A program made the translations under genes and the position numbers. Of a DNA stretch of 64,000 nt, positions 22,421-32,849 are shown piece by piece; position 1 is the first letter of the stretch, and every line of letters starts with the position of its first letter. Origin of the DNA: Terfezia claveryi. Its lineage: Eukaryota; Ascomycota; Pezizomycetes; Pezizales; Pezizaceae. Location of the stretch: assembly GCA_015179025.1 (NCBI GenBank), contig WHUX01000100.1:1-64000 (forward strand), read 5' to 3'. The notes beneath the pieces were generated by a model, which saw only the letters and a list, made by a program, of their open reading frames with translations, was not told where the DNA came from and did no database searches.

Positions 22421-22660
22421 TAGAGCAATTAGCTATGCGTTCCCATAAAGTCCGTGGATTGGCTGGCGAGTTCACGTACCTAGGTATGTCTACGCATATA
22501 GATGGGGAATATCTCGGGAGTGCACTTGCGGAGTCCTAAGAGCAATTAGCTATGCCTTCACATACAGTCCGCTGGTTTTCTGGCGAGTTCACGTACCTAG
22601 CTAGCTATGTCTCCGCATATAGATGGGGGATATCTCGAGAGTGCACTGGGGGAGTCCTAA
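22421..22660 (+). repeat. 122-bp repeat, two units in left arm
   Basis: Two units beginning AGAGCAATTAGCTATGC (about 22421 and 22540) are the inverted counterparts of the long array in the right arm (24480-25930). Confidence 0.75.
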
Positions 22661-22939
22661 CCTCAGCTTGACCTGCCGCCGACTGGCTGGTTGAGTTACC
22701 TGTGCAAAGAGGGGGCGCACGTGCTCTCGTGTTATGTTCGTTCACGCATGCCTGGAAATATGTCTCGGTTGACGCGGCCGACAAATATGTGTGATTGGCG
22801 GGAAGGCAGATTGGCGCACGCTGGTGTGACAGATCAGCACATGCATGTTTCAGGCCACATATGCCCGCCAGCCGTGAGATTACCGAAGTGGGTAATAGGT
22901 ATGGAAGAGGAGCCCTCATGGCAGGCTTGTAAATATGGA

Positions 22940-24200
22940 CTTGTTTATGCGAGAAACTCATGCTTTGAGACTTATATATATATATATGCGAGAAACTCAT
23001 GCTTTTCGAGGCTTATATATATATATGCGAGAAACTTATGCTTTTCGAGGCTTATATATAGATATGCGAGAAACTCATGCTTTTCGAGGCTTATATATAT
23101 ATATGCGGGAAACTCGTGCTTTGGAGATATATATATACTCATGCTTTTCGAGGCTTCTAGATATATATGCGAGAAACTCATGCTTTGAGACTTATATATA
23201 TATATATGCGAGAAACCCATCGTTAGTTTCATCTGGAAGCCTCGAAAAGCATGAGTATATATATAAGTCTCAAAGCACGAGTTTCTCGCATATATATATA
23301 TATATCTCCAAAGCACAAGTTTCCCGCATATATACTAATAAGCCTCAAGAGCACGAGTTTCTCGCATATATATATATATATCTCCAAAGCACGAGTTTCC
23401 CGCATATATACTAATAAGCCTCAAAAGCATGAGTTTCTCGCATATATATCTAGAAACCTCGAAAAGCATGAGTTTCTCGCAAATATATATATATAAGCCT
23501 CAAAGCATGAGTTTCTCGCATATATATCTAGAAACCTCGAAAAGCATGAGTTTCTGGCATATATATATATAAGTTACAAAAGCACGAGTTTCTCGCATAT
23601 ATATCTGGAAGCCTCGAAAAGCATGAGTATATATATAAGTCTCAAAGCACGAGTTTCTCGCATATATATATATATATATCTCCAAAGCACGAGTTTCCCG
23701 CATATATATATATAAGCCTCGAAAAGCATGAGTTTCTCGCATATCTATATATAAGCCTCGAAAAGCACGAGTTTCCCGCATATATATATATAAGCCTCGA
23801 AAAGCATGAGTTTCTCGCATATCTATATATAAGCCTCGAAAAGCATGAGTTTCTCGCATATATATATATATAAGCCTCAAAGCATGAGTTTCTCGCATAT
23901 ATATCTAGAAACCTCGAAAAGCATGAGTTTCTGGCATATATATATATAAGTCACAAAAGCACGAGTTTCTCGCATATATATCTGGAAGCCTCGAAAAGCA
24001 TGAGTATATATATAAGTCTCAAAGCACGAGTTTCTCGCATATATATATATATATCTCCAAAGCACGAGTTTCCCGCATATATATATATAAGCCTCGAAAA
24101 GCATGAGTTTCTCGCATATATATATATAAGCCTCGAAAAGCATGAGTTTCTCGCATATATATATATATAAGTCTCAAAGCATGAGTTTCTCGCATAAACA
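22940..24200. repeat. AT-rich minisatellite at palindrome centre
   Basis: About 40-bp units of the form GCATGAGTTTCTCGC followed by (TA)n and AAGCCTCGAAAA repeat throughout. They point one way from 22940 to 23220 and the opposite way from 23228 to 24200, with the switch near 23225 (CATCGTTAGTTTCATC). The roughly 30 units vary in the length of the (TA)n run and in single bases. The long open frames across it, rich in Ala-Arg-Asn-Ser-Cys-Phe or Ile-Tyr, are artefacts of the repeat. Confidence 0.9.
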
Positions 24201-24479
24201 AGTCCATATTTACAAGCCTGCCATGAGGGCTCCTCTTCCATACCTATTACCCACTTCGGTAATCTCACGGCTGGCGGCATATGTGGCCTGAAACATGCAT
24301 GTGCTGATCTGTCACACCAGCGTGCGCCAATCTGCCTTCCCGCCAATCACACATATTTGTCGGCCGCGTCAACCGAGACATATTTCCAGGCATGCGTGAA
24401 CGAACATAACACGAGAGCACGTGCGCCCCCTCTTTGCACAGGTAACTCAACCAGCCAGTCGGCGGCAGGTCAAGCTGAG

Positions 24480-25930
24480 GTTAGGGCTCCCCCAGTGCAC
24501 TCTCGAGATATCCCCCATCTATATGCGGAGACATAGCTAGCTAGGTACGTGAACTCGCCAGAAAACCAGCGGACTCTATGTGAATGTATAGCTAATTGCT
24601 CTTAGGACTCCGCCAGTGCAGTTCCGATATATCCCCAATCTATATGCGCAGACACAGGCATAGCTAGGTACGTGAACTCGCCAGAAAACCAGCGGACTCT
24701 AGCTAATTGCTCTTAGGACTCCGCCAGTGCAGTTCCGATATATCCCCAATCTATATGCGCAGACACAGGCATAGTTAGGTACGTGAACTGGCCAGAAAAC
24801 CAGCGGACTCTGTGTGAATGTATAGCTAATTGCTCTTAGGACTCCGCCAGTGCAGTTCCGATATATCCCTAATCTATATGCGAAGACACAGGCATAGCCA
24901 GGTACGTGAACTGGCCAGAAAACCAGCGGACTCTATGTGAATGTATAGCTAATTGCTCTTAGGACTCCGCCAGTGCAGTTCCGATATATCCCCAATCTAT
25001 ATGCGCAGACACAGGCATAGCCAGGTACGTGAACTGGCCAGAAAACCAGCGGACTCTATGTGAATGTATAGCTAATTGCTCTTAGGACTCCGTCAGTGCA
25101 GTTCCAATATATCCCAATCTATATGCGCAGACACAGGCATAGCCAGGTACGTGAACTCGCCAGAAAACTAGCGGACTCTATGTGAATGTATAGCTAATTG
25201 CTCTTAGGACTCCGCCAGTGCAGTTCCAATATATCCCCAATCTATATGCGCAGACACAGGCATAGCTAGGTACGTGAACTCGCCAGAAAACCAGCGGACT
25301 CTAGCTAATTGCTCTTAGGACTCCGCCAGTGCAGTTCCGATATATCCCCAATCTATATGCGCAGACACAGGCATAGCCAGGTACGTGAACTCGCCAGAAA
25401 ACCAGCGGACTCTATGTGAATGTATAGCTAATTGCTCTTAGGACTCCGCCAGTGCAGTTCCGATATATCCCCAATCTATATGCGCAGACACAGGCATAGC
25501 CAGGTACGTGAACTGGCCAGAAAACCAGCGGACTCTATGTGAATGTATAGCTAATTGCTCTTAGGACTCCGCCAGTGCAGTTCCAATATATCCCCAATCT
25601 ATATGCGCAGACACAGGCATAGCCAGGTACGTGAACTCGCCAGAAAACTAGCGGACTCTATGTGAATGTATAGCTAATTGCTCTTAGGACTCCGCCAGTG
25701 CAGTTCCGATATATCCCCAATCTATATGCGCAGACACAGGCATAGCCAGGTACGTGAACTCGCCAGAAAACCAGCGGACTGTATGTGAAGGCATAGCTAA
25801 TTGCTCTTAGGACTCCGCAAGTGCACTCCCGAGATATTCCCCATCTATATGCGTAGACATACCTAGGTACGTGAACTCGCCAGCAAATCCACGGACTTTA
25901 TGGGAACGCATAGCTAATTGCTCTAGTAAT
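24480..25930 (+). repeat. 122-bp tandem array, about 11 units, right arm
   Basis: The marker GCTAATTGCTCTTAGGACTC recurs at about 24590, 24702, 24826, 24948, 25071, 25193, 25304, 25426, 25549, 25671 and 25796. Spacing is about 122 bp, with two 111-bp spacings lacking a TATGTGAATG segment. Only the two outermost types match the left arm, so the array expanded after the palindrome formed. Confidence 0.9.
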
Positions 25931-25935
25931 AGGCA

Positions 25936-26145
25936 TTGCTCATGGCAGTGGATGACTACATCAGCCAGCAATTGGGTAGCTCTAGGTATGTGCAGTCTCG
26001 CGATATCAGCCTTCTGTTGTTAATAGCTATATGGATATTATTAGATCAAAGCACGGCGATAACGACTTTGCAGACGGCTCAGATCAGGGAACCGCTAGGA
26101 TTTTTGGAGGCATATGCGCAGGATGAGTTCAAGTGGGATACATGA
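25936..26145 (+). CDS. Small ORF in right palindrome arm, unknown
   Basis: This 69-codon frame mirrors the one at 22201-22410 and shares its hydrophobic segment. Nothing in it points to a function. Confidence 0.25.
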   Translation: MLMAVDDYISQQLGSSRYVQSRDISLLLLIAIWILLDQSTAITTLQTAQIREPLGFLEAYAQDEFKWDT

Positions 26146-26329
26146 AGGAATGGTTTGTTGGAAGTGCATCTATAGCTCAGCTATGTATATAGAAATTCAA
26201 ACGTACATAGTTCTTGCAATGTATAGCTGCTATCACCTCCATGCTCTGAGTGAACACAGTGGTTTGCCTATCAGGTAGTTGTGCCAGGGCGTCGATGTTA
26301 AAGACACGCATCACGGCGGCACCTCAGAA

Positions 26330-26545
26330 AACACGGCGCCAGGGCGGTACCTCCCAAGACATAGCGTCAGAGCTCGTTCCTGATGATTGTGCAGGAACGT
26401 CAGGGTCAGGAGGAGGACCATGTGGTGCCAGCGTCAGCAGGCAGCCTGTGAAGAGCCGGCGTCGGGGAGACAGAGAAACAGCGGAGCGCGCCGGTAACTG
26501 GCAGTTTGTCATTAGTGGCACCGAAGGCGTCAGATGCCATAAAGG
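26330..26545. other. GC-rich right flank of the palindrome
   Basis: The stretch is rich in CGTCAG/GGCGCC motifs, resembling in composition the 109-bp repeats on the left flank, but I cannot align it with them over any length. It ends near 26545, where the sequence becomes AT-rich again. Confidence 0.4.
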
Positions 26546-27409
26546 CAAACTATATTCCTTTGTGATGTTTCTCCTGCCTTTCCTAGCTCTAGCTCCTCCT
26601 TCTATTATACTAGTACTTTTTTGTTTAGGAGTCTTCATATCTATCAGATATTATACTACTGATTCCTTGGACTCTGTTTCTTCTATTCCTGCTTTCTTTA
26701 AGGTGGATCCTGATGAGGAAGGATCTACTTCTTATCAACTTCCTTCTTATTCTCTTTCTATAGCTTCTGATACCAAGGTTAACTATTGTAAGGGAGAGAG
26801 AAGGCTGAAGGGAAAAAGAGTTACTTTTGTTAATGAGATTGTTATAGGAGTAGGGTTTCCACTTAATGCTGGGAAGAATATTAAGTGGAAGAATAGGGGT
26901 TGGACTGCTAGATACTACTTATGTTCTTTTTGGAGGGAGAGGTACAGAAACTTTCCTTGTTCTGCTTATTGGAAGAATTCCTAATTTTTCTTTAGGCTAG
27001 GTAGAGAGTGGGGCTGGGATACTCTCTGAAGTTTGGATGTTGATAGGACTTGTTCCTATAATCCATACCCTTATTAGACTTCTAAGGCAGTTTCTAGGTC
27101 TCAGAATTACCAAATTAGATAGTTTGTTGTTTCTTTGTATTTGCCAGTTAAATATAGTTGTTTTTGCCCTCTTCTATTGTTTTGCTACTATTTGTAGGCT
27201 TTTACTAGTTGCTATTTATTGAATAGTGTTACTGTTGCTATTTGGAGGATAGTCTTACTACTGACTATCAGACTTTGTGCTACTGTGCTTTATGTTGTAG
27301 GCTTATACTAGCTCTAGTTTCTACTCTTGTTGGTAGAAACTTTATTGATTAGGTAAAGTTGATCAGGCCTTCCTAGTTAGGTAAGAATTAAGTTCTTAGG
27401 TTAAAAAAA
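26546..27409. other. Family C 5' leader region or unrelated sequence; open frame of unknown meaning
   Basis: It lies between the palindrome flank and the family C 5' LTR, where the leader of C is expected. On the plus strand there is an open frame to 26984 starting MFLLPFLALAPPSIILV near 26563. It has a hydrophobic N-terminal segment followed by a charged part. It lies antisense to family C and matches nothing I recognise. No gene is seen from 26985 to 27409. Confidence 0.3.
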
Positions 27410-28098
27410 TATAAAGTGTTGTCAGGGGGACTGGACAATCAGATTAGATTAGATAAGGATCCAATCTAATCAGATAATTTCAGGCTAGTAATGTATACTA
27501 CAAAGTAGATTACTAATAGTATATTGTTCAATCTCATTATTAAAGATATTACCAGTAGCATAAGATTACTATAATAGGTAAAGTAGTATAGGAGTGCCAA
27601 AGGCACTTAGAGAATTAACCAGTGGAACTTCTATATTGATTGTACTCTAACTATGTTCTGAGTTCCAACTGTCTGTCTAACTGAAGGGAAATTTAGGAGA
27701 CTATATATGTTTCCAACAGGGCAGTGCTGGGATAGTGCTGAGGCAGTATACTATCATCTGATTCTTACATATAATTGAGATCAACATCATCTGATCCTCT
27801 AGATAGTACTTCCAAATACTATCTAGTATAAAATAGGTTAAGTCTTAACTTTGACTTATACATGTGAAAGCATGTAATAGCATGTGAAAGCATGTAATAG
27901 CATGTGAAAGCATGTGATAGCATGTGAAAGTATGTGATAGCATGTGAAAGCATGTGATAGCATGTAAAATATTAGCAAGGCAGATAGCATACAGAATGTT
28001 ATGTGTTTTGAGATGCTTGCTGAGTAAGAAAATATATAAGAAATACATTTGTGAGGGAGAGGATTAGTCATAGGGTATGAGTAAGCCACTTCCTTACA
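27410..28098 (-). repeat. 5' LTR of family C
   Basis: Sense strand TGTAAGGAAGTGGC to TGACAACACTTTATA; partner of 14470-15098. It has about 5.5 copies of a 20-bp AT-rich repeat (GCATGTGATAGCATGTGAAA type, about 27858-27970), against 2.5 copies in the 3' LTR. Confidence 0.85.
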
Positions 28099-28103
28099 AT
28101 AGA

Positions 28104-29300
28104 GAAGAGATGGCAATATTGATACAAGAAATTCATAATATCTTATCAAATTATAACCAGAAGGATATATACAATATAAATGAGACAAGATTGTATTGGA
28201 AATGAGTGCTGAGTTCTATATTTGCTACAGAGTAACCTAAAGGTATTAAGCAAGATAAGAGCTAGATTATAGTATTTATATGTGGGAATGCTGATGGAAG
28301 TGAAAAGACACCTATCTGGTTCATTAGATATTATCAAAACCCCTAGTGTTTTAAAGGAATTAATTGAGATAGTTTAGGATGTATATATAGGTGGAATAGT
28401 ACAGCTTGGAATAATACATTTGTTATACGGGAATGGTTATTATAGTTTCAGAAGTAGGTTGGAAGGAGAAAAGTTGCCTTACTTTTAGATAACTTTAGTA
28501 TACATGAATATGCTATTGCAGAATTAGAGGATGAGGATCTTCTTCTATCTGTTCATATTGTCTAGCTACCTTCGAAAACGATATCAAAATATCAGCCTAT
28601 AGATCAAGAAATTATTTGGACCTGGAAGGCTCATTACCGAAGATCTATGATGCACCATATTATCTGTCATGCAGAGTCATATTCAAACGAAAATCCTTAT
28701 GACTCTATTAACCTTTTACATGCTATTCAATAGGGTATTGATGCTTGAAAAACTGCCATCAAACCTTTTACACTGAAGCACTGTTTTTTAGTGAGTCAGG
28801 TTAAGATTCATGGACTATTTCTTCAACTGGCAATTGATCCTGCACTCAATAATATTATGGAAATTGAGGAGGAAATATTTGATTGTATTCAGGTTACTCA
28901 TCCAGATCTCCAGCTTTCTTGTAATGACTTGCAAGCTCAGTTTATTGATCCATGTAGCGAGATAGTAGAAGATCTAATCTCTGACATTGAAGATGCAATT
29001 CTAATAACCTATCTTCCTACTGCAGTTAATGAACCCAAAACTGAGCCACTGCCATCTCCTTCAGTTACCCTACAGGTAGCTTTAGCCTACATCGAAGGGT
29101 TGCTCCTCTTCCCTCACCAAGCTGAACCTATACCCAATATCACTGAGCTGCAAGATGTCCTCAAGTGAGAGAAAAGACGTATTGAAACTCTTAAGATTCA
29201 GTGCAGAAGTCACCATGTTTAATACAGGATTACTGACTTTGTACCAGTTCAAGCCTCCTCCTTCTACTATTCCTTCCACTCATTTCTCTATTTTATTTTA
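28104..29300 (+). pseudogene. Pogo-like DDE transposase, C-terminal part
   Basis: It resumes in frame after family C and its target duplication. The superfamily 1 endonuclease-type DDE core is readable: NINETRLYWK (first acidic position; Asn where Asp is expected), CGNADGSEKTPIWFI, LLLDNFSIHEYAI (second Asp) and QPIDQEIIWTWKAHYRR (third Asp). The C-terminal part (28791-29168) is open for 125 codons. Six or more in-frame stops (for example 28198-28200, the TGA after YWK) and loss of the first Asp show it is inactive. Confidence 0.85.
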
Positions 29301-29430
29301 TTTATTTAATATTATCAGTACTTATACTTGTTATTAGGATATCTGGTATTGATTATACCATTTTTATTGCCTTTTCTTGCTTGCTCTATCTTTATTTCCA
29401 TTTCACTAGATATAAGAATATATTGGTTAC

Positions 29431-29945
29431 TGTAACAACCGTGTGTTCAGTTGTCATCACCTGCGATCGCAGGTGATGGGTCATTGCCATTGTTGTCTTT
29501 GTCATCACCTGCAATCGCAGGTGATGGGTTATTGTGTTATCGTTACCTTGCTTGGCTTCCGAGATAGAGAAGCTTATTTCCCCCATTGCCTTGACTGAGT
29601 TATGTATATATAGAGCCTGTCCCTCGTACTGTCGTTGGATCCCCATCCAACGTCTTGTATACCCAATACAGGACCTTGCTTCTCCCAGTGCTTGTGCACC
29701 TCCCTTGTGTATATCCTTGTCTCGTACAAACAACTCTGCAGCACAGCTGCCTCCTTTGACACATGCAGCAACTGCTTCCACGTGTCTCATGTCCCTTGCC
29801 CTCTGCCTCTTCTGCCTCTTGCCCTTGCCTCCCATCTCAGCCTCCCCCTGGTCACACACGTAGCGTTCCTACGTATGTGTTATCCTAGCCTTACCCTTGC
29901 CCCAGCGTACCCCTTGGTCGCCTTGTTCCTAGAGCCCACGTTACA
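29431..29945 (+). repeat. 5' LTR of family E
   Basis: TGTAACAACCGTG...CCACGTTACA. It contains two 22-bp palindromes (29456-29477 and 29504-29525), a TATATATAG box at 29605-29612, and a hairpin CGTTGGAT-cccc-ATCCAACG around 29634-29652. Differences from the 3' LTR are mostly C/T and G/A. Confidence 0.93.
29605..29653 (+). promoter_or_regulatory. Family E promoter and presumed transcript 5' end
   Basis: TATATATAG (29605-29612) lies 40 nt upstream of ATCCAACGT (29645-29653). That 9-mer is the reverse complement of the primer-binding site at 29948-29956, so transcription is inferred to start here and the transcript 5' end to prime reverse transcription as in Tf1. Confidence 0.5.
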
Positions 29946-29957
29946 CTACGTTGGATC
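29946..29957 (+). other. Family E primer-binding site
   Basis: CTACGTTGGATC directly follows the 5' LTR. It does not start with the TGG expected for pairing with a tRNA 3' CCA. ACGTTGGAT pairs perfectly with ATCCAACGT within the LTR (29645-29653). Confidence 0.55.
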
Positions 29958-31222
29958 ACTCTGATCAACCGGTACGCTCAATGTCTACCCAAGACACCAC
30001 TTCTGTGCTCGCAGTCAGATTTCGGGCCTGGAAAGCCCTGCCCATCCCTATGAACCAGGCCGACTTCAGCAGCTATCGCCAGACCATTATCGATATCTAT
30101 CTTGCCACAGATGCATTAGGTCAACAGCTGGAATCGGCCATATATGAAGGACAACAAAAACAGACCAGGGCTAATGACGAAGTCACAATACTCACCGAAG
30201 ACCTCTTCTCATGCCAGGCCGACCTCGCCTCCTACCAAAACAACCTCACGACCGCCCAGAACGACTTAGTCAACGAAAGAAGAACCATTCAGACCCTGAA
30301 TAGGGCCCTGGACATGATCGGATTCCAAACAGTCCCAGCACCCCAAGCATTCCAGACACCCAAAACCCAAGATCTCCCTACCCCACCAAAGTTTAATGGT
30401 GACAGGACTCGCCTGAAAGCCTGGAAAAATTCCATCAAGATCAAACTGAATGGGGATGCTGCAAAATTCCCTACCATTCAGTACCGATTAGCCTATATAT
30501 ATGGCCTACTGGAGGGCATAGCTTTGGACCAGGTCCAACCCTATGTGCTCGATGACCGCTTCAACCTCCCTGACATTGCTGCTTTATTCACAATCCTCGA
30601 CCGTGCTTTTGGAGACCCGGATCCTATGGGTACAGCCACTCGTGCTCTCCGAGAATTAAAACAGAAAGGTCATGACCTCTCAGCATATGTAGCCGAATTC
30701 TCAAGGTTGGCAGTAGAGGTGGAGTGGAATGATCGAGTGAAGTGGGAACAATTCGAGGAGGGCCTCAATATTGAGCTCAAAAGGGCCCTTCTGCAAGCTC
30801 CAGATATCAAAACTCTCGATGAATACATTGATTAGGCGTCAAAGATGGAGCAAAAATTGGCTAGGTTGAGAGCCCAGACCAGCGCCTCCAGTACCTATCG
30901 GCCTGTGAGAGTACAGCACCCCCAGAGCCAAACGCAGTAACTGCGACCCCAGAACCCGAGCCCTCAGATCCAAGCTATAGCCAATAAGCCAGCCCACCTG
31001 TCCCTGGTAGCTGGCAGTACCACCCCAATGGATTTATCATCAGGAAGGCCCCACCTGACACAAGAAGAGAGAGAACGTCGCCGTAACAATGGGTTGTGCA
31101 TTGCCTGTGAAAAAGGGGATCACTTCATTGTAGCCTGTCCTTTGAGAAAGAATTGCTTCCTGGCCGTACATGCGGTGTCCGAGACCCCAGAGGAGTCAGG
31201 AAAAGCAGAGTCCCTTGCCTAG
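29951..31222 (+). pseudogene. Family E gag
   Basis: A 420-codon frame with two internal stops (30833-30835, TAG; and a TAA near 30938). The N-terminus has a coiled-coil segment, then a capsid region with PPKFNGDRTRLKAWKN, ALDQVQPYV and ILDRAFGDPDP, similar in layout to family A gag. A CCHC knuckle CIACEKGDHFIVAC lies at about 31098-31140. pol overlaps its end in the -1 frame. Start chosen at 29951; MSTQDTTSV at 29981 is an alternative. Confidence 0.85.
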
Positions 31223-32811
31223 TTGCTGACACTAGCAAGGGACCTATTTTGGGTCATTTATCTTTGTCTGCATTTTCTTTGCCTACATCTATATCTGTTG
31301 ATAAGTCTCGCCTGTTTGGCGAGCACTTCATTGTACCTATAACTGTTAAGTTCAATGATAAAATAGTGGTTACATCAGCTCTCATAGATTGTGGTGCTTC
31401 AGGAATAGCATTCATTAACCAGACCTTCATCAATAGAAACTCTATACCAACCTCCAAGCTAAAAACCCCCCGCCTTCTTGATGTTATTGACGGCTGCCCT
31501 ATCTCTTCTGGGGTGATTACCGACCTCGCATGCCTGCCCAGCGCCATGAGTGATCACTCGGAAGATCTCCTAATGTTCGTAACCAAGCTAAAGTATCCAA
31601 TTGTCCTTGGGATCTCCTGGCTTAGGATGCACGATGTATCAGTCAGCTTCGGCTCTTACACCCTGCAATTCAATAGCCCTTATTACAAAAAACACTGTGG
31701 AGATCCAAAAACCACTGTCACTGGGCTGTGCGCATTGCCACCCCCAATAATCCACCTGACTCAGGTGGTACTCCCGCCTGCATACATCAATGCCACCATT
31801 CCCCCTGTTTCCCCGGTTTCCCCGGTTACCCCTGTTCCCCCAGTCTCCCCAATATCCCCCACCCCTGCAAAACCCCTGAATATTAACTTTATTAGAGCAG
31901 GGGCCTTTGCTCATCTCATCAGGAGGCATAAGCTCAAGGCCCATACCCTCTCAATTTATGAGATCAATCTGGAAATTAACAAGACCAGGTCCAAGGAGGA
32001 GTGGAAATCCTTGGTTCCGGATGAGTACCATGAGTTTATTGATTTATTCTCAGAGAAGGCCGCGGAAAAGCTTGCCCCCCATCGACCTTACGACCATACA
32101 ATCCCGCTGATTGAAGGAAAAACTCCCCCTTATGGCCCCCTCTATGGAATGTCCCGAGTGGAATTGGAGGCCCTGAAGAAGTACCTGGAGGAAAACTTGA
32201 ATAAGAGCTTCATTCGGCACAGCTCTTCCCCGGCGGGTGCTCTTGTACTGTTCGTAAAGAAATTGGACAGTTTTCTTCAGTTGTGTGTTGATTATCGTGG
32301 CCTGAACGAGATAACGGTCAAAAACAGGTACCCCCTACCTCTAATCCAAGAGACATTAGCCAGGCTTTCCAAGGCAAAATGGTTCACCAAATTGGACTTG
32401 AGAGGGGCGTACAACCTGGTACAGATCGCTGAGGGAGAGGAGTGGAAAACTGCCTTCCGGACACGTTATGGCCACTTCGAGTACAACGTCATGCCCTTTG
32501 GCTTAACCAATGCCCCGGCCTCTTTCCAACACTTTATTAACAACACTCTGCGAGACTTCCTGATTGTGTTCTGCATGGCTTACCTTGACGATATCTTGAT
32601 CTATTCAGATACTCTAGCAGAGCACAAAATCCATGTCAGGCAAGTCTTGGAGAAGCTAGAGCAGGCTGGGCTGTACCTTAAGCCTGAAAAATGCGAATTC
32701 CACGTCCAAGAAGTGAAGTACCTGAGCTTGATCATAACCATGGAAGGTATTAGGATGAACCCCGCCAAAGTTGCTACAATCCAAGAGTGGGAAACCCTAG
32801 CCAATTTGAAG
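31153..32811 (+). pseudogene. Family E protease and reverse transcriptase
   Basis: The frame is open from the gag overlap. Retropepsin: ALIDCGASGIAFINQ (about 31377) and PIVLGISWL. A Pro-rich spacer (PPVSPVSPVTPVPP) follows. RT: LPPHRPYDH-like block, [47 protein letters not shown] and catalytic AYLDDILIYSD (about 32578-32610). Because pol lacks its own start it would need a -1 ribosomal frameshift in the 31153-31222 overlap. The frame is lost at the 19-bp duplication that follows. Confidence 0.88.
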
Positions 32812-32849
32812 GATGTGCAAGCCTTCCTAGGATGTGCAAGCCTTCCTAG
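32812..32849 (+). repeat. 19-bp tandem duplication breaking family E pol
   Basis: GATGTGCAAGCCTTCCTAG occurs twice in direct succession (32812-32830 and 32831-32849). Removing one unit restores the expected reading [16 protein letters not shown]. 19 is not a multiple of three, so the duplication shifts the frame. Confidence 0.95.

Larger units (their letters stand above)
22017..26329. repeat. 4.3-kb palindrome (fold-back element candidate)
   Basis: The left arm starts near 22017 (TGTTCCGAGGTGCCGCCGTG) and its reverse complement ends near 26329 (ACGGCGGCACCTCAGAA). Similarity between arms is near-perfect from there inward: 22017-22430 pairs with about 25910-26329, and 22640-22950 pairs with about 24190-24480. 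The centre is near 23225. The arms differ in length because the right arm carries about nine more units of a 122-bp tandem repeat and more minisatellite units. No transposase is encoded. It lies in the 5' leader/gag boundary of family C. Confidence 0.85.
14470..28098 (-). mobile_element. LTR element family C, 13.6 kb, defective and multiply invaded
   Basis: Two direct LTR copies (14470-15098 and 27410-28098) bracket minus-strand gag, zinc-knuckle, integrase and chromodomain sequences. It sits inside the pogo-like transposase with flanking ATGGA (14465-14469) and ATAGA (28099-28103), a 5-bp target duplication with one G-to-A change. No protease, RT or RNase H is found. In their place between gag and the knuckle region are a 1.4-kb insert and an inverted fragment of the family's own LTR. 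A 4.3-kb palindrome lies between the gag start and the 5' leader. The element is non-autonomous in this state. Confidence 0.8.

Noticed and set aside
22940..24200. Regular repeats of about 40 bp resembling a CRISPR array, and long frames coding for Ala-Arg-Asn-Ser-Cys-Phe or Ile-Tyr repeats
   Set aside because: The units are contiguous with no unique spacers, vary in (TA)n length and reverse orientation at the palindrome centre. They are a minisatellite in a eukaryotic genome, and the frames follow from the repeat.
29534..29964. Frames inside the family E LTRs, repeated at 35353-35882
   Set aside because: They occur only in the LTR and its flanks on both strands, with no conserved domain.
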